Source: Artemia franciscana (lineage: Eukaryota; Arthropoda; Branchiopoda; Anostraca; Artemiidae). Taken from it: DNA of 64,000 nucleotides. Under the pieces are notes generated by a model, which did no database searches, was not told the DNA's origin, and saw only the letters and a program-made list of their open reading frames with translations. Numbering within the stretch: position 1 is the stretch's first letter; each line of letters opens with the position of its first letter. A program made the translations under genes and the position numbers. Shown piece by piece: positions 35,891-48,679 of the stretch. The stretch spans positions 20,105,999 to 20,169,998 of the forward strand of contig NC_088864.1 in assembly GCF_032884065.1 (NCBI RefSeq), in the 5' to 3' direction.

Positions 35891-37580
35891 ATTAAACAAA
35901 AAAAAAAACTTTTTCTCCACTGAAAGTAAAGAGCAACATTAAAACTCAAGACAAACAGAAATTATTCCGTATTTTATTAGCCTGCCTCCTCCTCAACACC
36001 CATCTCTTCACGCTAAAGTTTTTAAGAACTTTAAAAAAGAATCCAAATTCTAATTACATGGCCCTTGTGTTTCGGGAATCATTCTGAAAGAATTGAGACA
36101 AAAACATCGAACTTTAGCGTAAAGAGCTGGGTATTTGAGAGGAGCAGCCTCCCTCAAATGCAGAATAATTTCTGTTCGTTTTAAGTTTTAATGCTGCTCC
36201 TTGTTATCATTAGAAAAAATAGTTTTTTTTTTTTTTTAATTTAATTCTGGTCGCTTTTTAAATAATCTTAGGAAATCCATCCCTCTCCATGGAAAATCCC
36301 CCCTCATGAAAAATTTAGCCATGGAAAATTCCTCCCACGGAATTTCTCCCGCCGGGAAATTACTCCTGGACAATTCTATCCCTGCTTCGAATCCCCCCCC
36401 CCAGATAATTTCTTGCTTACGATTCCCCCTGAAAAATGCTCCTCAGCACACCTTCATTTGAAAAAAAGACTCATTTTTATTAAATTTCTGATATTTTTTA
36501 AGGTCATAGGAAATCCCCCTGTGCGGAAAGTGTTTTTCAGAAATCCTCTCAGTGGAAAGTTTTTCCCGCAGAAAATTTCTCCGTGGAGAATTACTCCCGT
36601 TGATAATTCCCCCATGGAGAATTTCTGCCATGGGACACCCCCCATATAAGAATCCCCCAGAGAATTCCAACTCCGCTGAAAATATCCCCCGGACAATTCC
36701 CCCGCAGTATCCCCAAATGTAAAATAGGGTCGCCAACAAGGAAGTAAATTCGGATACGAGTTCAGGTGAATTCCCTCCCATTTAAAATTTTCCCATGGAC
36801 AGTTCACCCCCAATTCCATTCCAATGCATTATCTCTATAGAAAATCCATCCCCAGAAAACTTCTCCTCCCCTTAAAGATTTTGGTACACTTCCCTATAAC
36901 AAATACTATGTGTAAACAATGAGCAAATTTCATAACTTGTGCCCCTTTTTCCGGAGGTTCTGAGGGTTCATGTCATCTCCAAAGACAAAGTTATTATACC
37001 TTTTAACTACATTGAACAAAATGTCTATCTGAAATTTTTTATCAGACGACATTGGGGTAAAAAGGGGCATAGGAGGGCCTTTATTTGCCCTCTAATTTAT
37101 TTGGTCATTTAAAAAGGGGATTAGAACTTTTAAATTTTGTCCGAATGAGCCCTCTTGTAGTATTCTAGGATTATTGGCTCGACAAGATCACCCCTGGGAA
37201 AAAACAGAAAAAAACAAACAAATAAACAAACATCTGTGATCTTTCTTCTGACAAAAATACGAAATTCCACATTTTTGCAGAAAGGAGCTTGGAACAACTA
37301 CACTAGGGTTCCCTGATACATTGAATCTGATGGTGCATTTCCATGAAGATTCTTTGACTTTTAGGAGGCGTCTCCCCCTTTTGGAAAATTGGGCAAATTT
37401 TATCAGGCTCGTAGCCTTTTATGAGTAACACTAAAACTGATGAATATTATATATTTGGAATCAGCATAATAAGCCAATTCTTTTGATATATCTATTGATA
37501 TCAAAAATGTTTTTTTTAGAGTTTCGGTTACTATTGAACCGGTCACTCCTTACTTACAGTTCGTTACCACAAACTGTTTC
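35891..37580 (+). mobile_element. Foldback-headed repeat family, full-length copy
   Basis: The head (35910-36230) has both arms in diverged form. The body contains repeated ccatggaaaat(t)-like Pro-rich pseudo-frames, and the end is the hairpin 37556-37577 (stem with one mismatch). The ORFs of both strands at 36413-36819 are artefacts of repeated caatggaaaa-type sequence in the body. Confidence 0.85.
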
Positions 37581-37651
37581 ACCAAAGGTTTTTTCCCGCT
37601 AACTTGTCATATGTGCTTCTTACGTTTTCCCACGTTAAGCGACCTTTTTAA

Positions 37652-37653
<2 letters not shown>

Positions 37654-37683
<30 letters not shown>
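37654..37683. repeat. Poly-T tract (T30)
   Basis: Thirty consecutive T. Together with the (CT)n run at 37760-37790 it forms a strongly pyrimidine-rich region 110-250 bp upstream of the ninjurin exon 2 acceptor. Confidence 0.95.
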
Positions 37684-37686
<3 letters not shown>

Positions 37687-37750
37687 GAGTTACTTTATTT
37701 CGCAGAAAAGTTGTAGTCATTGGAGCTTGTTATACTGTACCTTTCGTCTT

Positions 37751-37759
<9 letters not shown>

Positions 37760-37790
<31 letters not shown>
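37760..37790. repeat. (CT)n microsatellite
   Basis: A run of about 15 CT dinucleotides after a C9 run. It lies in ninjurin intron 1, on the sense strand. Confidence 0.95.
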
Positions 37791-37794
<4 letters not shown>

Positions 37795-37902
37795 GTATCT
37801 ATTTATTATATAGCCTACCTTTCTCTCTATAAACATCTTTTTATCCCGTCGAAACAGCCTTCGTCATACTTCTATGTGCTGTAATCAAATTTTCTTTAAA
37901 AG

Positions 37903-38027
37903 GATTACTTGATGTTGCTCTTTTGACTGCAAATGCTTCCCAGCTGAAATATATTCTGTCAACAGGAAAACAGCACGATTTCTACAATGCTATGGTAGCC
38001 TTGATCGCAACGTCCATTGTACTCCAG
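37903..38027 (+). CDS. NINJ: Ninjurin, exon 2 (first half of the ninjurin domain)
   Basis: Acceptor AG at 37901-37902 after a short pyrimidine tract (tttctttaaaag). It begins in phase 1, runs 125 nt and ends in phase 0 at a donor (ctccag|gtaatt, 38028). Encoded motifs are LLDVALLTANASQLKYIL, then a polar turn with GKQHDFYNAM, then VALIATSIVLQ. The D-x-A-L-L-x-A-N-A-x-Q-L-K signature is the hallmark of the ninjurin family (Pfam Ninjurin): the amphipathic helix before the first membrane helix. The exon ends in the middle of that first membrane helix, so the following exon supplies its second half, the loop and the second membrane helix. Two alternative following exons exist, at 44235 and 53616. 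It is not part of any long ORF, because the frame meets a stop just after the donor. Confidence 0.94.
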
Positions 38028-38099
38028 GTAATTCTTTGACAAGTTTTCCTTTTGTATTATACAACTGAAACTGAGAATTTGATAGTCTGAGCATATGTC

Positions 38100-41092
38100 A
38101 ACAACACGGAAAATCACAACTTTCTAGGACCAAGAGATGACTTTTGAGAGCCTTTGCAATGAGTGTGTGATTGATACTAGGAAAGTTCTTGTTTGTGTTG
38201 TTTATCGATCACCATCCGCTTCGTTACAAGAGTTTTTGCGAATTTATGAATGCTTCATTGAAGATGTGACTAATTTGAATTCTGAGCAAGTTCTGGTAAT
38301 GGGTGATTTTAATATTAATTTATTGTTAGCTCAGACAAATAGACTGAGAATTTCTAATCATTTGCATGAAAAATCGCTTGAGTTTCTGTGCATGAACCTA
38401 TCAAAATCACTTTTACCATCATGCAGGTCTGCGACCCGGGCTACGGAAGATACGGCTACTCTCATTGATAGTATTTTTTCTACTATCCCCGTTACTCTTT
38501 CGCATATTATATTTACAGATGTTTCTGACCATTTTGCGGTAGTTGCGGATGTTGGAATTAATCACAGACCAAAATTTTCGAAATTTAAACAAACTCGAAG
38601 AATTGACAAAGAAGGAATGGATAAATTTAGGAACCTTTTGTATTTAAATGAATGGACTGCAATTCTAGAATGTGAATGCCCTGAGATTTCTACGGCTCTG
38701 TTTTTAAAATATTTCCGTGAGTGCTTGGATGAAGCATGTCCATTGAGACGCACTAAAATAAAAAAAAATACACTCCCTAAAAAACCATGGATCTCACGCG
38801 GGCTTCTACACTCTATTTCAATAAAAAATAAGCTATTTAAAATATCTATGTCATTCCCATCTACTAAAAATAAAGAAGAGTTTAAAAAGTATAAAAATGT
38901 CCTGACACAGTTAATTCGGAAAGCAAAAGCTAGATATTTTGAAAAATCATTTGTAGAAGTTCGTGTGGATCAAAAACATACTTGGAGACTTGTTAACTCT
39001 CTGTTGGGAAGGTCTCAGAAATCTTCCTTTCCGAATGAAATGTTACGTGGTGATGGTACTTTTTCTTCCGATAAGCAGGAAATAGTGAACTTGCTCAATG
39101 CTCATTTTGTAAGCATCGGTGAAAAAACAGCTAATGCATCTCATGTTTCTCCAAATAATAATAACAATGATTTATCTAAAGATCACATGCCCCCTCCCTC
39201 TGATAAAAGCATGTTCCTTTCCCCGGTTACTGAAATTTGGTCAAAGAAATATTCCCAGTTATATCACCGGTTTTATGCCACATTATTAATCTTATATTTG
39301 TAACTGGTGTCCATCCTTCAACATTTAAATCAGCAGGAATTGTGGCCCTACATAAAGGTGATGACCCGAGGCTTCCTGCTAATTATCGTCCTATATCGAT
39401 ACTCTCTGCTTTTTCGAAGGTTGTAGAGTGAGCACTGTATAACAGAATTTATTCTTTTTTTGAGAAATTTGATTACATTTCTAAACTTCAGTTTGGATTT
39501 AGAAAAGAGCATTGCACTGATCATCCTATGGCTATTATTTTCCAACATATTAGTGATTGTCTTGACCGTGGCGAAACGCCTGCAACTATATTTTTAGACA
39601 TGCAGAAAGCTTTTGATTCCATTTCTCATGAAATTCTTTTGAATAAGCTTTCGAATGCTGGTATTCGTGGTAATTGCCTTAGGTTACTTGAATCGTATCT
39701 TCATGGGAGGCAGCAGATACTTATATATAATGATGTTAGACCTGATTCTTTAAAGCAGCCAGATGAGGTTGGTGTTCCCCAGGGATCTGTATTAGGACCT
39801 CTGCTTTTCCTAGTTTACATTAATGATTTGTGCTCAGCTACTGGAGTTTCTTCTATAGACACTCAGTTTGCTGACGACACTGCAGCAACCGTTTCTGGTA
39901 AATCTCGTGAAGAGCTAGTGGTCAATTTAACATCCGCATATGATAGATTGTCTACTTGGCTCTCTGATAATAGACTACTTCTGAACAGAAAGAAGACGAA
40001 GTTTATTGTTTACAGCAGGACGGGTCACAAGTTTCCAGATATAGAATCAGTTTCCCTTTCTGCGAATGAACCTGAGTCTGTTATTGAAAGGGTTGTATTG
40101 ATAAGATATTTGGGAGTTGTGTTTGATGAGAATTTGTCATGGAAAGAGTAAACTAATCAGGTTAGAGCAAAGTCCGCCCGTGGAGTAGGTATAATGTGCA
40201 GACTGAAAAACCTTCTTCCATATTGCGCTCTTAAATCCATTTACTTTTCCCTTGTGCAATCCCATTTTGATTATGCATCTATTATTATTTTGAAAACTTT
40301 TAAAAGTAATGTTACCCCTTTACAGATTATCCAAAATAAAGCAGTTCGTATCCTTAAACCTTTTCTGCCATCGCCATAAACTTCCCCTTAAAATCCACAA
40401 CAGAGACCCTTTTCTCACTTCATAATATTCTTCCTGTTCGGCAAAGTATCCGATTTTTAATTGTTATGTTTAAGATTAAGCTTGAACGAGAAAAGCTCCC
40501 CAAATATTTTTCATCGATGGGTCTTATTTCTTCTCCTTCATCTTCACAAGTTGAAACCCGTGATAAATATAATCTGCGGACTCCTAAGGTAGTTACAGAG
40601 TGGTCGCGTTTTTGCCTGAGGTATTTGATTCCTCTACATTGGGAAAGATTGAAAAATGAGATTGATTTTAATGTAAGCATAGATGCTATAAGACGGAAGT
40701 TTAAAAGAGTGCTGAGTGAAAGTTATAAATCTAAATAATATGATTTTTTTTTTAAGGATGTTTATTATTTTTTTAAGTATTGGGTTGGTCTCTGGGGTTC
40801 GCCCATGAGGCCTCCAGATGTCTTATGACTCACTTGGTTTTAAGTTGTAAATTTAATTGTGTCTCAGGATGGTGCGCGGAGGATGGAAGTGGTATCGCAC
40901 GGCACGGGATTTGTTTTTTATTTATTTTTGCCAAGATTGGTTAAGAGAAGTATTTGTTTTTAATTTTTGTGCATATTTAGTGTTTTGTAAAGGTAGCTCA
41001 ATTGCATTCGAGCTATACTCTCAGCCTTGAGTTACCTAATACTTTGTATATATTGGTTATAATAAAAGAACCTTGAACCTTGAACCTTGATA
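38100..41092 (+). mobile_element. LINE of CR1/Jockey type in ninjurin intron 2, 5'-truncated
   Basis: Ordered blocks: an endonuclease remnant with VCVVYRSPSA, VLVMGDFNINLL and DVSDHFAVVA (AP-endonuclease-type catalytic GDFN and SDH motifs); a linker with WISRGLLHS; then the RT with NYRPISILSAFSKVVE, TIFLDMQKAFDSISHEI (motif A), EVGVPQGSVLGPLLFLVYIN (motif B), DTQFADDTAA (FADD box, motif C), LSDNRLLLNRKKTKFIVYS and YLGVVFDENLSW. The frame breaks near 39230-39300 and at stops near 39429 and 40149. The 3' end has aataaa (41061) and a short (ttgaacc)n tail (41070-41090), as usual for such LINEs. Sense orientation relative to ninjurin. It lacks ORF1 and the endonuclease start. Few disruptions suggest a fairly recent insertion. 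Confidence 0.88.
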
Positions 41093-41270
41093 GACTTGCT
41101 ACCCTACATCCTCTGGACGGGATATAAGTCCTGCTAACCCCAATCCTTTGCTTGCGTTACTCAAATAAAAACGCTACCCTTGGCAATTAAATAATTACAA
41201 GTCAGTTACTTATGTAACTGCTAATGCAATTATGTTGTCAACTCATCACAGTATTTAGCTCCCTGGGGCT

Positions 41271-41830
41271 GTGAAAAGCACACACGGTTTTTTCCCACTC
41301 TCTTACGGGATTCATTTCATACTCCCTCCCATGAAGTCCCAACCTTTTTCGAATTTTTCTTCCTGTATTCACCTTATTTATTTCTCATTTAAGATCAGCC
41401 TTCTTAGCATCAACTTCAAACCCTCTAAAAAATCCCTTATCTCGAGATTACTTTTATCGGGGATATCGAAGTCATTTGTGAAATCTCAACCAGAGATTTC
41501 ATAGACGATATGGATATCCCCGATCAAATAATCAATTTTTTCGTCACCTAAAATTGGCTCTTCACCTTCACTTCTATTCTTGCACCCTGAACTCGCAAAA
41601 CCTCTAAAAATGCTTTGCTAACATTTTCGTCTAAGATACTTAAATCATCAGCATAATCTAAGTCTAGGATAGTTTTACTTTCCCAATTGATTCCTTTTTC
41701 TCCTATCGCCTTTCCTGTGCTCCTTAGAAAAAAGTCCGTCAAAATGATCCATTCAAAATGGAGATAGGACGTAACCTGGCTTATCTCCTGATTAAATACA
41801 AAACCAGCTACCTTAACCGGTAGCTTTCCT
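41271..41830 (-). pseudogene. RTE-like LINE reverse transcriptase fragment
   Basis: On the - strand, 41742-41548 reads GINWESKTILDLDYADDLSI (YADD box, motif C), then LEVLRVQGARIEVKVKSQF. Lower coordinates continue in other frames. Same RTE-like group as 35118-35860. Confidence 0.75.
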
Positions 41831-41842
41831 ACCTAATAATGA

Positions 41843-42120
41843 GAGTAAGGTTGAGATGGCTATTCATATTCTGCGGATGAAGGATAATAGATTGCCCAAG
41901 ATCGTCCTTTTCGGGCAACCATCTAGAGAAAAACAAAAAGCAAGTTGCTCCTAAATGGGTTGGGGGATGTCGCAGGGAAAGATTAAGTGAATGGTAACTA
42001 CTTGGGAGGATGTAAATAGGGAGGTTTTGAATAAATAGGGATTGAGGGGGAGCGCACCTATCTGTGTTGGCCTCAGGTGGCTCGGTGGTGCAGTAACTTA
42101 TTAGTAGTAGTAGTAGTAAT
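41843..42120 (+). pseudogene. RTE-like LINE 3' end with (TAG)n tail
   Basis: On the + strand the diverged C-terminal region (VRLRWLFIFCG, then VAPKWVGG with later frameshifts) resembles the end of RTE-like ORFs, followed by a (tag)n tail at about 42102-42119. It lies head-to-head with the - strand fragment of the same LINE group at 41271-41830, so two insertions or an inversion are implied. Confidence 0.6.
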
Positions 42121-44234
42121 GTCATACCTTGACATGTTCCAATTTTCGTATTATTTAAATCAGTGAAAACACTTGGGCGTTAGAAAATGCGAACAGTTCC
42201 TCCATTATAGGGCGGGGAGTCATAGCTCCTACGAATATATATTTAGCGCTCAAGCCGGCTTACAAAGAGACAGTAAGAAGTCCCTAAACCCCCCAGTTGA
42301 ACAGACGCTTTGGACAAGCCTGGCATAGTTTTCAACACTGGGCAATGCACTCCTATCAAAGAGAGCTGACGCCCTGCGCTAGGAACCTAGGCTTTGAACT
42401 CAGTACATTCTTGTCTGCAAATATTGTACAACAGTGGGGAGGCAACCTGTGATCAAATAACATAACACAGAGAAAGTTACTGCCTTGAAAACCAACAGAT
42501 AAAGTAAGAAGTATCAATTAATAAAAACCCGTTAGAATATATTGTCGTTAACTGGGCTAAAATTACTTCAAAAGTCATCACTCCTTAGCGCCACAATGCA
42601 ACGCTATTTGAAGTCATAATTCTGGCAAGGTTAATAAACGTTCAAAGCAATGTTACTATGAAGCCACTCAGGAAGAATCATTCTTTTGGGTTTAAAGATT
42701 GAATAAAAGGCTTATGGTGATGGACAGCCCACAACTTCTCACAACAATGGACTGCTTAGATAATTACATGTAAAGCTACAAAGAATTCTCTTTAGCAAAA
42801 GGTCCTAGGATAAGCAGCAAGCTGCTCTTCGACAAGACGGATCTAGACTTGAAAGTGGATCCAATCTGATATTGATCAGGTTAAATCCTGCCAAGCTGAC
42901 ATAGTTATCTGGCTTTTAAACAAACTATGAATTTCATTATCTTTCTTATGTTGTCAATCAAAAGCCTCAGGAAATGAATGATACTCTTGAATTTCTTGCA
43001 AAACTGTATTCCAGATAAAAGAAATGATACTATTTTGTTGAATCAAGCTCATTAAGGCAATAAAACGACTTTAGTCTCTAAATGATCTACCCCCTTAGTC
43101 GATATTCACAATGGTTTTTGTGTCAAATATTCTTTTCAACCACCTTGCATTCACTAACTGGCTTCCTCTACACCGACATTTGCACTTGGTAAGTTCTGTC
43201 GTGAAAACACGATTTGTAACGAATATTACCCTCTAAACAATTGCCGTTGTACTTATTTTCAATAATGACGCAGACAAAACTGTTGACGGTCTCCAAAATA
43301 TCTTTCTCTTTGTTGATGGTGCTCTCTGTAAACAAAATAATATTGTGGACATTTGTCACGCCTTGCGAATGATAGAAGTACCATAATAGATTATGGGCAG
43401 TATTTTATGCAGATGTGACAATGCTAAATCTTCCTATTTAAAATTCTTGAACCTTCCAAGGATTTGGGGAAAATTATATCTAATTTTATCATTCCTATTT
43501 TCAAAATTGCCTGTAACTAGTTTTATTCTTCATCTCTATAGGCTACAGCTTTGCGAGTTAAAATGCCTGTTTATTAATTTATTTGTTTGAATGACAGCCG
43601 AGGCCGTATTCAGAATTTCGGTGGGGAAGGGGGGATTTATAGAACGGATCAATTATTTGCTTATACACATTTTTTTGCTTTTTTACGAGTCGGACAAAAA
43701 CTGGATAGAGGTTCAAACTGGGTACCCCTCTCTTGTATACGACCCTGATGACTTCCAACAATAATGGTATTAAAGCTTTCGATTGAAATAAATGTGTAGC
43801 CTAAAAATGAAGAAAAAGAAAGACATACACTTTGCGAGATCTCTGAGAAAAGACAATCTTCTGACCTAATAAGTATTAAGCTAACCACTAATGACCAAGT
43901 ACTAAGTTACTAAGGGTCCAATAAAAATAAAAAAGCTAAAAAAGAGGTAGAAAAACAAAATGAAAAGCAAAAAAGGTTTTACTTGAATAATCATTTGCAT
44001 TTTTTTTTAGTATGATGAAAACTTTTCGTCTTTTTTTAACCCTTTCGTCTTAAAGAATTTTTCCACCTTTGAAACCAATAGCTCTTCGTGGTGAGTTATT
44101 TTCAATCCTAGATTTAGGAGTAATAAATTCACACTGGCTGTAAATGAAACCAGACAGAAGACAAAAGAAAAGCCTCAATTTTAAACGATTCAAATTCATT
44201 TTGTATTTCAATTTTGAAGGTTGTATCTTTCCAG
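42121..44234. other. Ninjurin intron, no feature recognised
   Basis: Small ORFs of about 60 residues on both strands have no motif. The final bases, ttgtatctttccag, form the acceptor of ninjurin exon 3A. Confidence 0.5.
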
Positions 44235-44435
44235 GTTCTCGTAGGAATCTTGATGTTGTCTCTGAATTTCCTTCGCGATTGTCGAACAGATGATGCCGAG
44301 TACAAAAGATCTTCAAATTGGCTCAGTACCGCCAATTTGGCTCTGGTATTTTGTGTTGTCATCATAAACTTGTTTATATCAGCGTTTGATCCCACCTCAG
44401 TTGGCTCGATTACAACCATTATATCTGATGCTTAA
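44235..44435 (+). CDS. NINJ: Ninjurin, alternative terminal exon A
   Basis: Acceptor tatctttccag (AG at 44233-44234), phase 0, matching the donor at 38028. The exon encodes 66 residues and TAA 44433-44435. It starts VLVGILMLSLNFL (end of the first membrane helix), has a loop with acidic and basic residues, then LALVFCVVIINLFISAFDPT (second membrane helix with the conserved N and F positions of ninjurins) and a short tail ending SDA. Isoform A would be 150 residues. The exon ends the mRNA; att-aaa signals near 44511 and 44543 may serve as polyadenylation signals. Exon 53616-53840 encodes the same part of the domain with different residues, so the two are most likely mutually exclusive last exons produced by an old tandem duplication. 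Confidence 0.9.
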   Translation, partial: VLVGILMLSLNFLRDCRTDDAEYKRSSNWLSTANLALVFCVVIINLFISAFDPTSVGSITTIISDA

Positions 44436-45277
44436 CAACTAAAAATGACAAATATGTGAGTTCATGTTTAATTCTTAAAAGAATGTCTTATTTTTGGAAA
44501 ATGTAATGATTAAATTAATTCAAGATTGTTTGCAATATGTCTATAATTAAAACCAAAGCAAGCGCATTTTATCATTGTGAACCCCTCCACCCCGTTCTTC
44601 TCAAGAGCAGACTGAGTCTGTAAAAATCCCAGTTGCTAAAAAGACATAAAGAAAGTGTTGTAAAAATATAGTTTGTCAAGGCTGTAATTAGGAAGAAGGG
44701 GAGAGGAGAGGGGGGGGGGGTACCAGCTTTGAATCTCCCAGTCAAAATTTTCTCCAACTCGTAAAAAAGTAAAAAATTACATATAGACAAATTTTTATAC
44801 GATTTTTAAATTATTTTTCTGCGAGTAGCATTGGGGTGGGGGCAATAGTCCGTGTAGAGTCCTTTCCCAGTGCACTATTGTTGTTGCTAGCCCCTTGTAT
44901 CCAGCTATACTCCAAGCAGAGCCATAGGGAGTACACCTTGAGCTAAATGAAGTTACCAATCCTTCGCATATGGTCTTTTTATAACGACGCTCCTGGAAAC
45001 AATGCATGCCAAAGAACATTGGTTATATGCTGTCACAGCCCGATGTCGTAAATACCGATCTATGTTTCCGGTGAAAATGCAATTGTTTGCCAAGCTTATT
45101 TTGTTCAATAGTCGAAGCACAACTTAGATACCGACACATTTATAAAAACTCCTATCTTACCCATGAGAAGCTTTTGGTACAGAGCTCTGAACTTGGCGCC
45201 TCCTCCAGGCCCGCGCTCCGACGCGTAGATCGTACTACAACACCATAGGCGGGAACACAATTTTATTTTGTTGCATA

Positions 45278-45313
45278 CACAGCTTAGATACCAATATTAG
45301 TATCTAAGCTGTG
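45278..45313. repeat. Perfect 14-bp inverted repeat
   Basis: cacagcttagatac (45278-45291) and its exact complement (45300-45313) around the 8-nt loop caatatta. Related copies at about 45117 and 45396-45413 suggest the termini of a small element. Confidence 0.85.
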
Positions 45314-45519
45314 CTGCCAGTTTCCTGTTTCCAGCCGCTAGCATCGCTACCGTGCACTGTGTCCCAAAAATAAATCGAGTTTTCATAACTGTATCGATAT
45401 CTAAGCTGTGAGTTGAAGTGAGTTTGAAGTGACAAGATGTCCACTAAAAGAAGTTTTGACATGGATTCTAATATACAATTGGAACAGATCTTTTTTCTAT
45501 ACGGCTGTCCCAGTGGTAC

Positions 45520-45720
45520 TCCATTCACACACACTGACACACAGATATACAGACACAAAAATAGAACAAAGGCACACGGACATAAAAACAGACACACTCC
45601 GATGCATCTGTGTGCATGTTTGTCTGTCTATGTCTATGTGTCTGGTTGTGTGTCTGTGTCTATGTGTCTTGTTGTTTGTCTGTGTGCCTGTGTTCTGTTT
45701 TTGAGTCTGTGTGTCCGTGC
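45520..45720. repeat. Low-complexity (CA)/(TG) inverted tract
   Basis: First half acacactgacacacagat-like, second half tgtgtctgtgtctatg-like, so the tract can fold back on itself over roughly 80 bp per side with mismatches. Confidence 0.75.
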
Positions 45721-46825
45721 GTTATTAATAATAATAACAATTGAGTTACATTTAAGTGAAAACATTTAAAATTTTCTTTTTCTGTAAATTGGAAATTATT
45801 TTCTGGCCTTGGGAAGGCATAGGGGGTTTGAGCCCTACTCGTTTTAATTTCTGCTCGTTTCGAGTTTTACTCGGTTAACTATTGTAATTTCTGTTGGTTC
45901 TGGGTTTAATTTACTTATTAATGCGGATTTGTGGCTTTTTTGAACTTGATAGATTATTTGATTTTGTTTTTACTCATTTTTGGCTTAGTGAAGTTCTTTA
46001 CTTTTCTTTGAAAAACTTCTTCTGTAAAAAAAGTTTTTTTTTAATTTTCTTTCCTTCGTTTTATTTTGACATAGTCTTTTCAGGGAAAAGGAAAATACAT
46101 TTTTTCTTTTTTTTCTAAGAATTTATAGTTTGGCCTGCTATTATTCAGCAGGGCAAACTATTGGGCGGCAAGCTTGCATCTTGTCCCTGTAAAAAGACCC
46201 AGCAGTAGAAACTTCATTTCGACGCCCCATGGCTAGCGATCGCTCTGGAGGGTCTTTGTCCTTTTTATTATCCTGCTATGTGTACGCTGAAGAAAATTTT
46301 TCAATAATTTCTAACAACATACACCCTTTTAAAAATCTGGAAACAAATACCAGTGTTTAATTTAGTTTTATACCTCCTCTAGTTGATCTGAAATAAAAAA
46401 AATTGATATCGTTTGCATAAAAAGCTACCTATGATCTTTGAAAGTTTGGATACACTTACACACTTTTGATTTGGTTAAATTTTAAAAACAGAAGTAGTGA
46501 TAGAAGTAGCCCCGAAAGTTTGAACATAATACCCTCAGTCGCACTTGGGATACTGCTGATATGCCTTATTGGCAATTAGCATTAACTCATTGGATTTTGA
46601 TTTAATCTTAAGGCAACATTTAATTTTTAAACAGAATGGAAAAATTGCATTACTTTGGGGGGTTAATATACGCAGTAGCCTAGATATAGTAGAAGCACGC
46701 ACTTTTTTCAACATCCCCTTGAATACACGATGAAATTTTTAACTTAACACCGTCAACCGGTCCTAAAGCATTGCTGATACGTCCTCTTGACAACCTATGT
46801 GAAGAGAGTGTGTTTTGATTTATTT

Positions 46826-48590
46826 CAGTACAGTTACAATATTCCCTAAAATTTTCACCTTAATGCTCTTAGATGTATTAGTAGTATTAGTAGCAGCAGT
46901 AGTTATAGTAGTAACAATTAGGAGAAGAGTTAGTAGCAGTAGCCTCAGTTTTAGTAGCAAGAGTAGTAGTAGCAATAATAATAATAATAGTAGCAGTAGT
47001 GGTAGCTGTAGGAGTGGGGGCAGTATTATTATGATGCAAATATTGTTTTTTGGTTAGTTCAACATCCTCCACAAGAAGCGTGTAAGTTTTAATTTCACAT
47101 ACGAAACTGTTCCTAAGATATTGCTGATATGTCTTTTTGACAAACTGCATACGAATGACAGGTTGTCATCCGTATAACAGAATTTCTTAGAAATATTCTC
47201 TTAAAATTTCCCCTTCATACCCTTAGGCATAGTTGTCATAGTAGTCACATCAGTAGTATAACCACTCAACTTAATGCAATTAGCTATTGCTATGAAATTG
47301 TCAGTTTGCTCTTTTTTAACCTGTATATTTGTATACTTTTGAAATTTTCATCTTACGGCCCTTAACCTTACAATTAGTTGCGATAGAAGTAGTGATTGGA
47401 GCAATAGTAATAGTAGCAGTAGAACTAGTAAATGTTGCAGTAGCAGTAGCATTATTGCGCACATATTGCCTTTTGGTCAATTGATCTTCCCCTTTAAGTA
47501 TTCCCTGAGAATTCCTACTTAATACACAAAACAAGTCTTAAGATACGCTATTTTGACAATCAAAATGCACATAGTGTCTTTTGTTAGTTCGAATTTACCA
47601 TCGATGTTCTCTCAAATTTAACCTTCATAGACTTAACCTTAATAGTACTATTATCACAGCAGTTTTGGTGGTAGTAAAAGTGGTTGGAGTGTTAATGTTT
47701 TATTAGCGGTAGTAACAGCAGTATTATTAGTGGTAGTAGCATGTGCTTATTGTCCTTTGGTCAGTTGAACATTGCTTTCATGATGCCCCGGATGTTTCAC
47801 CTTGACACGTTAAGCTGATCCAAAAATATTGTTGATTTGCGCTTTTGACACTCTTTTGACGCCCTTTTCACCTTATTACTCTAAGCTTTACAAGTTGTTG
47901 CAATTGAAGTTGTAGTTGGAGTGGGAGTAGTTTAGTTGCAATAGTAGCATAAGGAACAGTAGCAGTGGTGTTAGTGTTAGTAGTGACATCCATATATTAC
48001 CTTTTTTGTCAATTGATCTGCCCCTAAGCATTCTCCGAAAGATCCAACTTATTACCTAAATTAATTCTTGAAACAGGACCTTTTGACAATCTGCATGCAC
48101 ATAGTATGTTTTGATTTAGTTCAAATTCTTCCTCAATATTCTGTCAAACTTTCACCGTTAAACGTGTAGCTTTAATTGTACTAACATCATTGTAGCAGTG
48201 GTAGTATTAGGAACAGCAAGTAGCAGTAATAGTGCATAATTATTAGTAGTAACAGTAGTAGCAGCAGTATTAATAGCAGTAGCAACAGGTAAATTTTTCC
48301 TTTTGGTCAACTGAACGTTCCACTCATGATGCCACTGAAGTTTTCTCTTGGTATGATAAGCCGTTTCAAAAACATTGCCTGATACGACTGTATCAGCAAT
48401 CTGCATAAACAAGATATGTTTTGATTTAGTTCAAATTTCCCCTTAACGTTCACTCAGGTATTTTTTTCAATATCTTCAGCCTTAGTGGTCATTACTACAG
48501 AAGTATTAGTTTTAGCCATAACAGTGGTAGTAGTAATAGTACTTGTGGTAGCAGTAGAGGTGGTAACATGCAAAATAAATCTGCCGAAAT
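46826..48590. repeat. Large inverted repeat, left arm
   Basis: A (TAG/GTA)-rich sequence of about six degenerate units. Each has agtagtagtag tracts and text like ttttggtcaattgatct, and each matches the arm 51510-53290 in inverted orientation over nearly its full length. For example, 47462-47485 pairs with about 52626-52650, and 48300-48412 with about 51690-51800. Divergence is modest with a few indels. Ser-rich or Thr-rich frames in it come from the triplet repeats and are not genes. Confidence 0.88.
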
Positions 48591-48679
48591 TAATATGCAA
48601 ACTCGGTTGAGCTTTTCATGTACGGTGAGCCAAATTCGATCTTGCATTAGTTGAGAAATATTCAGAAATTGAATTTAAA

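Larger units (their letters stand above)
44436..46825. other. Ninjurin intron B, part 1, without gene
   Basis: Contains a repeated cttagatac-type motif (45118, 45278, 45300, 45396), a low-complexity CA/TG hairpin (45520-45720) and AT-rich sequence. Short Thr/His- and Cys/Val-rich frames at 45429-45769 are artefacts of the CA/TG repeats. Confidence 0.5.

Noticed and set aside
36413..36819. Overlapping ORFs of 78-121 residues on both strands
   Set aside because: They lie in the non-coding body of the foldback-headed repeat; the same body in other copies gives different, unconserved frames.
45429..45769. Cys/Val- and His/Thr-rich ORFs of 91 and 110 residues
   Set aside because: They arise from (CA)n/(TG)n-like repeats in a fold-back tract; no homologous domain.
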